This document shows, piece after piece, positions 1 through 6,128 of a stretch of DNA of 15,450 bases (position 1 is its first letter; each line of letters begins with the position of its first letter). Source of the stretch: Parcubacteria group bacterium CG11_big_fil_rev_8_21_14_0_20_39_14. Its GTDB lineage: Bacteria > Patescibacteriota > Minisyncoccia > Minisyncoccales > GCA-002787255. Where the stretch lies: positions 1-15,450 of the forward strand of contig PCWD01000025.1 of NCBI GenBank assembly GCA_002787255.1, written 5' to 3'. Position numbers and translations under genes: made by a program. The notes below the pieces were generated by a model. That model ran no database searches and was not told the origin of the DNA. It was given only the letters and a program-made list of their open reading frames with translations.

Positions 1-1953
1 GGCGAAGGAATTTCCAATGCCTGGGTATTTGTCACCCTTGGTTCAACCGCGATGATGGATGAATTTAAGGGTTTTGGCGGACCTTCGCTCGGCGCTTTCT
101 CTGACGCCAATGGCGCCTACACAATAAGCGTGGCGGCCGGAACTTACAAAGTTGGAGCTGGTGTTCCGCCGGGAGTTGATTTAATCAATCCTCAACTCCA
201 GACTGTGACAACCTCTGCTGCAACCCCTGGAACCGCGGACTTACAATTTAAGACCGCGCCAGCCACCATTACCGGTTATGTTTACATAGACACCAGCGGC
301 GATGGCGAATATCAGACCGGAGAAGAAATAACCAGCGGTTTTGTCCGGGCCTGGTCTGATAAAAATTCCGGCAAAGGAGGGGCTTTGGGCAGCGACAAAA
401 AATATTCTCTTAAAGTTTCTCTTGACGATACCTGGCATCTTGAAGCCGCGGCAAAAGTCAGAACCTGCTCCACAACAACCGCTACCCTTTGCACCGCTGA
501 TTCTGATTGTCCGACCGGAGAAACTTGCACTGGCGCAGCCAAGTTTTATAAAGGCGTGGTTACCGATGTTACTACCGTTACCGGAACTTTGGCTTATTCT
601 CAAAACTTGAAATTAACAGCGGTTACTGTTGGCGGAGCAGAGATAACAATTCCTGAATCAAAAACTGTGTCATTTGACGCGGCAGACAGCAAAACAATTG
701 AGCTATCTGATGGATTGAAAATGGAAATTCCGGCTCAAGCTATTGCAAGCTCCGGAACCATAACCGTCAGCATTACACCGGTTGTTGATGTTAAAGCCGG
801 CTCAACCGATAAGCCAATCACTTTCGGTTATGAATTCACAGCTTCAATAACTAGCCAAAACGAAGCGACGGGGCAATACACAACAACGGAAAAAGAATCG
901 GGTTTCTCTTCAAATATCACAATTACTTTCCCATATAATGAAACTCTGGTAACCGCGGCTGGCTATACCGAAGACGAAATAGTGCCTCAATATTATGACG
1001 ACCAATCGGGCGAGGGTATCTGGAAATCTTACAATAATGTTGTCCGCGATACGACAAATAACACTTTGGCGGTTAAGACCGACCATTTCTCCACCGGCGG
1101 AATTACTGGCGCGAATACCGCAACTGGCTGGGTGTCTACGGTAACAACAGCTGGTCGGAAAGCGCGGGAAGCGGCTGTTACGGGCGGCCTAGCTCCGATT
1201 TGGACTGGAGCGGAAAAAGCCACAGGATACTTTGTGGCTAAAGTGACGGAAAAAGTGGCTGAAGTAAAGGAAAAAGTGGCTGAAAAGATTGTCGCTTTGT
1301 CAGAAGGTGAATTGGTCAAAGCGGCTGACTCTGATAAAATCTATCTGATTCGCGGCGGCAAGAAAATTCATATTCCAACCTGGGAGGCCTTTGTCAGAGG
1401 CGGATTCAAAATGGCGCAAGTAAAAATAGTTGAAGCTACCAAACTTGTTCAAGCTGCTGCAGTTGAGCTTTTCAAAACAGCTGATGACCCAAGAGTATTT
1501 ACCATTAAAAACGGCAAGAAATTCCACATTCCATCACTTTCCGCTTTTGCTGCTCAAGGGTTTGACTGGAAAGATGTTGTTACGGTATCTGCCGCTGACA
1601 GAGATATCTATCCGGAGATTACCCTGATTAAAACAGCTGCTGACCCAAAGGTCTTTTACACTAACAAGGGGCTTAAACGTCATATTCAAAATCCTCAAAT
1701 CTTTGAAAAATCAGGATATAAGTGGGGCGATATTGAAAATGTTGCTACTGTTGAAATGGAGGGATTTAAAGAAAGTAATCTGATTAGACAAATAGGCGAC
1801 CCCAAGGTTTATAGAATTGAAAGCGACGGCACTAAACGATGGATAAAGACCGAGAGTGTGTTTAAGGGCCTCAGTTATGATTGGGGAGACATTATGGACA
1901 CCGCGGCTTCCGAAGTCGGAGCTTATGTGACCGAAGCGGACATTATAAAATAA
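1..1953 (+). CDS. Secreted/surface repeat protein, 3' part (5' end outside window)
   Basis: The frame is open from base 1, so the start lies upstream; 650 codons are visible and the stop is TAA. No function can be assigned. The visible part opens with a segment resembling carboxypeptidase-regulatory-like/SdrB-like beta domains (GAFSDANGAYTISVAAGTYK, about nt 91-150). A second such unit contains a calcium-loop-like DTSGDGEYQTGEE at about nt 289-330. A Cys cluster (four Cys, motif CTADSDCPTGETC, around nt 463-530) may form disulfides. A further beta-rich region follows, then a Lys/Glu/Val helix (KVTEKVAEVKEKVAEKI, about nt 1240-1290), then four repeats. The composition fits an exported cell-surface protein. 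Its GC content looks clearly higher than that of the downstream genes. The C-terminal repeats are shared with the next gene, which suggests a common envelope ligand. The missing N-terminus should hold the export signal. Confidence 0.85.
   Translation, partial: GEGISNAWVFVTLGSTAMMDEFKGFGGPSLGAFSDANGAYTISVAAGTYKVGAGVPPGVDLINPQLQTVTTSAATPGTADLQFKTAPATITGYVYIDTSGDGEYQTGEEITSGFVRAWSDKNSGKGGALGSDKKYSLKVSLDDTWHLEAAAKVRTCSTTTATLCTADSDCPTGETCTGAAKFYKGVVTDVTTVTGTLAYSQNLKLTAVTVGGAEITIPESKTVSFDAADSKTIELSDGLKMEIPAQAIASSGTITVSITPVVDVKAGSTDKPITFGYEFTASITSQNEATGQYTTTEKESGFSSNITITFPYNETLVTAAGYTEDEIVPQYYDDQSGEGIWKSYNNVVRDTTNNTLAVKTDHFSTGGITGANTATGWVSTVTTAGRKAREAAVTGGLAPIWTGAEKATGYFVAKVTEKVAEVKEKVAEKIVALSEGELVKAADSDKIYLIRGGKKIHIPTWEAFVRGGFKMAQVKIVEATKLVQAAAVELFKTADDPRVFTIKNGKKFHIPSLSAFAAQGFDWKDVVTVSAADRDIYPEITLIKTAADPKVFYTNKGLKRHIQNPQIFEKSGYKWGDIENVATVEMEGFKESNLIRQIGDPKVYRIESDGTKRWIKTESVFKGLSYDWGDIMDTAASEVGAYVTEADIIK
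1312..1926 (+). repeat. Four tandem ~50-residue C-terminal protein repeats
   Basis: Four units begin near nt 1312, 1468, 1624 and 1780, a strict 52-codon period. Each follows the pattern L-[VFI]-[KR]-x(4)-[DS]-[PK]-x-[VI]-[YF] then a G and basic residues, then [HW]-I, then F-x-x-x-G-[FY]-x-[WM]-x-[DQ]-[IV]. Examples are LIKTAADPKVF and KSGYKWGDI. The same pattern recurs in the amidase-SpoIID protein downstream. I cannot match it to a named domain family. A role in binding cell wall or surface polymer is an inference from its location in two secreted proteins. Confidence 0.85.
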
Positions 1954-1960
1954 CAAAACA

Positions 1961-1998
1961 CTGATTACCGCTGATAAATAGCTGATTTACGCTGATTA
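1961..1998 (+). repeat. CTGAT microrepeat (about 10-base period)
   Basis: CTGAT occurs at 1961, 1971, 1982 and 1992, with variants CGCTGATAA and CGCTGATTA around it. It starts eight bases after the stop codon of the surface protein. A closely similar ACGCTGAA series is found inside the aminotransferase gene at 9203-9243. Confidence 0.7.
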
Positions 1999-2003
1999 GA
2001 AAA

Positions 2004-2039
2004 AAAACCGCCTGCTCTCAGTCGAGAGCAGGCGGTTTT
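2004..2039 (+). terminator. Strong rho-independent terminator
   Basis: A perfect 16-base-pair stem (2004-2019 with 2024-2039), AAAACCGCCTGCTCTC paired across a four-base AGTC loop, ends in TTTT on the plus strand. It is flanked by A-runs and T-runs, so it could stop transcription from either side. It closes the surface-protein transcript about 50 bases after its stop. Confidence 0.9.
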
Positions 2040-2049
2040 GGTTTAATGA

Positions 2050-2081
2050 CCTAAATCCCACGGCCGTGAAAATCAGGGCAT
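2050..2081. repeat. CGGCCG palindrome, site A
   Basis: The core CACGGCCGTG (2059-2068) is a perfect 10-base palindrome. It is flanked by AAATCC on the left and AAAATCAGGG on the right. Read on the minus strand it aligns with the two 34-base copies that bracket the PaaX-like gene (pattern CCxxGATTxxCACGGCCGTGG). It lies about 62 bases upstream of the predicted start point of the amidase-SpoIID transcript. It could be an operator or a dispersed palindromic element. Confidence 0.6.
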
Positions 2082-2110
2082 ATCATATTATTTTAAATTT
2101 TTTAAAAAAA

Positions 2111-2119
2111 TGATACAAT
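2111..2119 (+). promoter_or_regulatory. Extended -10 promoter (TGATACAAT)
   Basis: TG-A-TACAAT matches the extended -10 pattern. The 17-base-upstream position offers only a poor AT-rich -35 (around 2091-2096). The same nine bases after an A-run occur upstream of the histidine kinase (13960-13968). Predicted transcription would begin near 2126, giving a leader of about 228 bases before the GTG start at 2354. A short hairpin with a following T-run (2134-2154) and a larger hairpin (2273-2312) lie in that leader. Confidence 0.5.
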
Positions 2120-2240
2120 ATAATTGGGGAAAGAACTCATAGCGAGTTTTTCTTAACTTTTGAAGTTTTTCGGCAGTCAAATTTTCATTCTCATTCCCTT
2201 ATTTTAACTTCGCTTTTCTGATAAACCCAATATAACTTCA

Positions 2241-2272
2241 AAATCAAATATCAAAAATCAAATATCAAAATT
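2241..2272. repeat. CAAATATC-type microrepeat
   Basis: Iterations of AAATCAAATATCAAA precede the palindrome at 2273. AT-rich partly complementary sequence (TTTTAATTTTTAATTTTTG, 2322-2340) follows it, so the whole 2241-2340 block is a loose dyad. The same seven-base unit appears inside the FemAB-type gene at 11383-11417. Confidence 0.55.
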
Positions 2273-2312
2273 ACCCCAGTAGTAGACCAGTCAGACTGGT
2301 CACTACTGGGGT
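2273..2312. repeat. Palindromic hairpin element in leader
   Basis: The left arm 2273-2291 (ACCCCAGTAGTAGACCAGT) pairs with 2295-2312 (ACTGGTCACTACTGGGGT) through 18 base pairs with one bulged A and a three-base CAG loop. A T-rich tract follows after GTCA, so it may act as a weak terminator or leader hairpin before the gene at 2354. It could equally be a dispersed palindromic repeat. Confidence 0.75.
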
Positions 2313-2353
2313 CATTTTGCATTTTAATTTTTAATTTTTGAATTTAAGTTATT

Positions 2354-5155
2354 GTGTCAGAAAGGCTAATAACAATTTTATTGATAATACTTTCCTTTTT
2401 ATTTGGGGCTAATTTTGTGTTTGCTCAGGATTTGGAAGTCCCCAATATTATTACTCGAACTCAATGGGGAGCCGATGAGCAAATCAAGTCCTGGGAGCCG
2501 GAATATCCGACTCTTCCTGACGGAGCTTCTGATTTTCAAGCAAAAAAAATAGTAATTCATCATACGGTCAGTCTTCAGCTGCCTGAGGATTCTGATGGAA
2601 CCGGACAGTACAAAGGAAAAATCAGGGATATTTATCGCTTTCATGTTTTTAACGCTACCTGGGAAGAATATCCAGGCATTAAGCAGAGAGGTTGGGGAGA
2701 TATGGGGTATCATTACCTGGTTGACCCAAACGGCAATATCTATCAGGGAAGACAGGGAGGTAATGGAGTGATTGGCGCTCATGTTTATGGTTTTAATGAA
2801 GGCACAATTGGTATTGCGGTTTTGGGAACTTATGGGGCAAAGCTCAACGGAAAATACGAAACTATGGAAATTTCACCAAGAATCAGGGATTCTCTGGGAA
2901 AATTAGTCGGCTGGCTGGCCGCTGTAAATGATATTAGTTTTGCCGAAAAAACAGAAATTTGCGGAAAAAATATCAACAAAGAGACAATTTGTGAAACAAC
3001 TTACGGCCTTGTCGGCCATAAGGATATTGGAAAAACTTTGTGTCCCGGGGAAGACCTTTATAACCTCTTGCCGGAAATCAGAGAGAACGCGGCAAATTTT
3101 TCCAAAATTTATAAAGGCTATATTTATCAGGAGCAAAACAAAAAGCCGGTTTATAAAATTTCTGACGGAGTTAAAGAATCTTTTAAAGATTTGAGCAGTT
3201 TTTTAAATCAAGGAGGGCAGTATGAAAAACTATTTATCTTGCCGAAAACCCAGCTTGATATTTTTTCAAAAAAGATTCCTGTCCGGCATTCTGATGGTTC
3301 CTTGCTTCGGGAGTTCAATTCAAACGAAATTTATCTTATTTGGGAGGGCAAAAAAAGAAAATTTGAAGTAACTGAAGAAGAATTTATAAAGTTGGGTTTT
3401 GAAACCTCAAAAATAAAAGCAGTTTCATTTGACGAGCTTGATTCTTTTGAAAACGGGCCGAAAATAAAATATGGCAAGGACGGTTCGTTATTTACCGTAG
3501 ATGGCGTTAAAATTTATTTTGTTGAGGAAGGCAGAACAAAATTAATAACCAGCCACACTTTATTTGGAGCATTGGGATTTAAAATACCCGATATTGAAAA
3601 GGTCTCCCAGGATGAAATTTCATTTTTATTGGATGGCAGTCCTATGAAATATCCTGACGGCGCTCTTTTGAAAGCAAAAGATTCTGCCCCGGTTTATTTA
3701 ATTGATTTTGGAAAAAAAAGGAAATTCTGGACTTTGCGCCAATTTTTAAGTTTGGGATATAAATGGGAACAAGTTTTGGAAATTGATTCCTCTGAAGTTT
3801 CTATTTTTTTAGATGGCCCCCCAATGCGCTGGCCGTCAGGCACTTTACTTCGAGCTGATGGAATTCCGGATGTTTATATGATAATTGCCGGAGAGAGGCG
3901 TCTCATTAAGGATTCTTCGGAATTTCTTAAAAGAGGATTCAAATGGTCTGATATTATAGTAGTTTTTAGGGAGGAACTTTTGAGTTATCCCTCTCCTTCG
4001 GATAAAATTCAATCAGGCAATTTAGTAAAAGCCGAGGATAAACCGGAAGTTTATTTGGTTGAAGGAGCTCAGCTTTACTGGATAAAAAGCGCTCAAGATT
4101 TTGAGAAAAGGGGCTATAAATGGAGCGATATAATAACTGTAACCAGTCAGCAGTTATCAAAATACAGTATTGTCAGCGAAATTGTGAGCGAACCACCCCC
4201 CACTTTTGAGCCCGAACTGACTTCGCAAACCAAGTCTAAATCTTCACAAGAAGAATTAAAAACCGAATCTAAAACCGAGCTTAAAAGTGGGGGGGGGCAA
4301 GAGTCCAGAATCAGGATAGCCATTTTTTCTCCGGATGCCGGTCATCGGATAAAAATTAAAGGGAATAAGTCCTATAAAGTTTATTTGGGCGGGGCCTTGC
4401 TTATTTCCAAAGAACCCGGTGAGCAAACCACTTATCTTTTAGACAATGATATTCATCTGAAATTTGAATCCGAATCTTTGGATAATATTTTTGAAATTAT
4501 TTCTTATAAAGACAGTCCCTCCTGGAAGCCGGAAATAAATTATAATAAATTCAGGGGGGAAATTGAGATAAAATATTCTCCAAAATCCAAAAAGATATGG
4601 GTCATTAATGATGTATTGCTGGAAGATTATTTAAGGGGATTAGCCGAAACAGTTCAGGGAGATCCGTTGGAGTTTTTGAAAGCCCTGATGGTATCTTCCC
4701 GTTCCTATGCTATTTTCCATCTTCAAAATAACGGAAAATACGGCAAAGAAGAAATTTTTCATCTAAAAAACACTTCCTCAGACCAGCTTTACAAGGGTTA
4801 TGCCAGAGAAGACTTTGCCCCGGATATTGTAAAAGCAGCGGAGGAAACAAGGGGTCAGATTGCCGTTTTTAATGATAAGCCAATCAGGGCTCTTTATTCA
4901 TCTGGCGCTCCTGAGTCGACTCGCGATGCCTGCTCTATATTCGGGAGCGGATTTTGCGACAAATCATACGATTATCTCAGAGGAGGAATCCCAAGTCCTG
5001 CTGGCGCTTCGTATAAAAGAACATCTTGCGACCAGGTCAATCATTGCGTTGGTCTTATGGCTGATGGCGCCAGATATTTGGCAAAACAGGATAAAACCTG
5101 GCAGGAAATTTTAAAATATTATTACCAGGGAATTGAAATTAAGAAACTATATTAG
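2354..5155 (+). CDS. Secreted amidase (PGRP/Amidase_2)-repeat-SpoIID fusion
   Basis: 933 residues with a GTG start and no Shine-Dalgarno sequence. Residues 1-24 form a signal peptide ending VFA before Q25. Residues 32-240 are a zinc-dependent PGRP/Amidase_2 domain: RTQWGA at 35-40, zinc-ligand His in VIHHT (69-70), GYHYLVDPNGNIYQGR at 118-133, then GHKD (H222) and LCPG (C230). The ligands are intact, so N-acetylmuramoyl-L-alanine amidase activity is expected. Residues 265-604 hold one degenerate and five clear copies of the ~50-residue repeat seen in the upstream protein. A Ser/Lys/Glu/Pro linker (605-650) leads to a SpoIID-type domain (about 655-925): WVINDVLLEDYLRGLAE with the expected catalytic Glu (E765), KALMVSSRSYA, and the C-terminal NHCVGLMADGARYLAKQ...KYYYQG signature. 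SpoIID proteins are lytic transglycosylases that prefer glycan stripped of peptides, so the protein likely performs both steps outside the membrane. Confidence 0.9.
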   Translation: MSERLITILLIILSFLFGANFVFAQDLEVPNIITRTQWGADEQIKSWEPEYPTLPDGASDFQAKKIVIHHTVSLQLPEDSDGTGQYKGKIRDIYRFHVFNATWEEYPGIKQRGWGDMGYHYLVDPNGNIYQGRQGGNGVIGAHVYGFNEGTIGIAVLGTYGAKLNGKYETMEISPRIRDSLGKLVGWLAAVNDISFAEKTEICGKNINKETICETTYGLVGHKDIGKTLCPGEDLYNLLPEIRENAANFSKIYKGYIYQEQNKKPVYKISDGVKESFKDLSSFLNQGGQYEKLFILPKTQLDIFSKKIPVRHSDGSLLREFNSNEIYLIWEGKKRKFEVTEEEFIKLGFETSKIKAVSFDELDSFENGPKIKYGKDGSLFTVDGVKIYFVEEGRTKLITSHTLFGALGFKIPDIEKVSQDEISFLLDGSPMKYPDGALLKAKDSAPVYLIDFGKKRKFWTLRQFLSLGYKWEQVLEIDSSEVSIFLDGPPMRWPSGTLLRADGIPDVYMIIAGERRLIKDSSEFLKRGFKWSDIIVVFREELLSYPSPSDKIQSGNLVKAEDKPEVYLVEGAQLYWIKSAQDFEKRGYKWSDIITVTSQQLSKYSIVSEIVSEPPPTFEPELTSQTKSKSSQEELKTESKTELKSGGGQESRIRIAIFSPDAGHRIKIKGNKSYKVYLGGALLISKEPGEQTTYLLDNDIHLKFESESLDNIFEIISYKDSPSWKPEINYNKFRGEIEIKYSPKSKKIWVINDVLLEDYLRGLAETVQGDPLEFLKALMVSSRSYAIFHLQNNGKYGKEEIFHLKNTSSDQLYKGYAREDFAPDIVKAAEETRGQIAVFNDKPIRALYSSGAPESTRDACSIFGSGFCDKSYDYLRGGIPSPAGASYKRTSCDQVNHCVGLMADGARYLAKQDKTWQEILKYYYQGIEIKKLY
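3146..4165 (+). repeat. Five to six ~50-residue protein repeats inside amidase-SpoIID gene
   Basis: Units start near residues 265 (degenerate), 317, 379, 438, 498 and 557, with a period of about 59-62 residues because PxxYPDG-type spacers separate some of them. Diagnostic segments are LLKAKDSAPVYLIDFGKKRK and FEKRGYKWSDI. The pattern matches the repeats at 1312-1926 closely (compare SGYKWGDI with RGYKWSDI). Confidence 0.85.
4196..4297 (+). repeat. In-frame inverted repeat with nine-G tract in linker
   Basis: CCCCCCACTTTTGAGC (4196-4211) pairs with GCTTAAAAGTGGGGGG (4279-4294) over 16 positions with one G-T wobble. The right arm continues into a run of nine G (4289-4297). The enclosed DNA encodes most of the Ser/Lys/Glu linker between the repeats and the SpoIID domain. 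The low-complexity product and the inverted arms suggest an inserted or expanded segment. The G run is a possible slippage site upstream of the SpoIID domain. Confidence 0.7.
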
Positions 5156-5156
5156 A

Positions 5157-5276
5157 AAAATCCAAATGAAAAAATCCAAATGACAAATCAATGACTAAAA
5201 TCCAAAATTCAAATTTTTTTTGACATTTGGGCTTTGGATTTGATTTGACATTTGAGCTTTGACATTTGATATTTGG
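5157..5276. repeat. CCAAATGACA/TGTCATTTGG dyad repeat
   Basis: The left half iterates AATCCAAATGA and related words; the right half iterates their complements (TTTGACATTTGGG, TTTGGATTTGA, TTTGACATTTGAT). The block is therefore an imperfect long palindrome centred near 5217. It fills the whole gap after the amidase-SpoIID stop and runs into the proposed start of the hydrolase gene. No clear promoter or Shine-Dalgarno sequence is visible in it. Confidence 0.7.
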
Positions 5277-6053
5277 GTGCAAGACCAACAAATCATTATT
5301 GATAAATTGAACATAAATTACAAGATAGCGGGTAAGGGTCGCTGCATTTTGATATTGCACGGCTGGGGAAGTTCTTCGGAAAGATGGCAAGAAACAGCTA
5401 AAATTTTAAGTCAGGCCGGTTTTAAGGTTGTGGTTCCCGACCTGCCCTGTTTTGGAAAAAGTGTTGAACCTCCATTCGGCTGGTCAATGGGAGATTATGC
5501 AGAGTTTGTTTTAAAGTTTGCAAAAGAGCTAAATCTGGATAAATTTTTTTTGATTGGACATTCATTCGGAGGAAGGATTGCCATAAAGTTGGGAGCCGTG
5601 TATCCAGAGAAAATTCAGGGTTTAATTTTGGTGGGAGCGGCCGGAATTGAAAGCGCCCGAGGATTCAAATCCAAAATATTTTTATTTTTGGCAAAGCTCG
5701 GAAATTCTTTATTTTCCTTGCCCCTTTTGAAAAAACTTTATCCCCGGGCAAGAAAAACCATTTATCTTTTGGCCAGAACCAAAGATTATTTTGAAGCTGA
5801 AGGTGTGAGAAAAGAAATTTTTAAAAAAGTTATTTCCGAGGATTTAACCACTTTTCTTTCTCAAATAAAAACGCCTACTCTGCTTGTCTGGGGTAAAAAA
5901 GACAGACTAACGCCCTTGAAACATGGGTATCTAATGAAAGAAAAAATTCCCAACTCAACCTTGGAAGTTATACCAAATTTTGGTCATGCTCTGAACCTTG
6001 AATGTCCGCAAAAACTCGCTACCGCCATTATCAAATGGCTAAAGACACTATAA
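5259..6053 (+). CDS. Alpha/beta hydrolase fold protein
   Basis: 264 residues from TTG 5259; GTG 5277 (six codons later) is an equally possible start because 5259-5276 still belongs to the repeat. The fold is clear: the oxyanion segment LILHGWGSSSERW (31-43), the nucleophile elbow IGHSFGG with Ser102, an acid in KKDRLTP (Asp215) and the catalytic His in NFGHALN (His243). Length and motif spacing are typical of the family. The substrate cannot be read from sequence; esterase, lipase or haloperoxidase-like members look alike. It has no signal peptide and is probably cytoplasmic. It lies 103 bases after the amidase-SpoIID gene and 75 bases before the MurF-like gene, all on the same strand. Confidence 0.85.
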   Translation: MTFDIWVQDQQIIIDKLNINYKIAGKGRCILILHGWGSSSERWQETAKILSQAGFKVVVPDLPCFGKSVEPPFGWSMGDYAEFVLKFAKELNLDKFFLIGHSFGGRIAIKLGAVYPEKIQGLILVGAAGIESARGFKSKIFLFLAKLGNSLFSLPLLKKLYPRARKTIYLLARTKDYFEAEGVRKEIFKKVISEDLTTFLSQIKTPTLLVWGKKDRLTPLKHGYLMKEKIPNSTLEVIPNFGHALNLECPQKLATAIIKWLKTL

Positions 6054-6072
6054 AAAACTTAAAAAAACCGAC

Positions 6073-6108
6073 ATAACACTTTTTAAGCGATCGCACAAAA
6101 AGTGTTAT
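6073..6108. promoter_or_regulatory. 12-bp inverted repeat upstream of MurF-like gene
   Basis: ATAACACTTTTT (6073-6084) pairs perfectly with AAAAAGTGTTAT (6097-6108). The 12-base loop itself contains the palindrome GCGATCGC (6087-6094). It lies 19 bases after the hydrolase stop and ends 20 bases before ATG 6129. It could be an operator overlapping the -35 region or a weak AT-rich terminator, but no T-run follows. TACTAT at 6115-6120 is a possible -10 for a nearly leaderless start at 6129. Confidence 0.55.
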
Positions 6109-6128
6109 CTATCGTACTATCAGAATAA

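Noticed and set aside
2354..5155. Evidence for sporulation from the SpoIID domain
   Set aside because: SpoIID/LytB domains are widespread wall hydrolases in non-sporulating bacteria; no other sporulation gene is seen.
5139..5390. 83-residue minus-strand reading frame
   Set aside because: Much of it translates the CCAAATGACA repeat and it runs antisense into the hydrolase gene; it is a repeat artefact.
6087..6094. GCGATCGC as a cyanobacterial HIP1 site
   Set aside because: Only one copy is present and gene content does not fit cyanobacteria.
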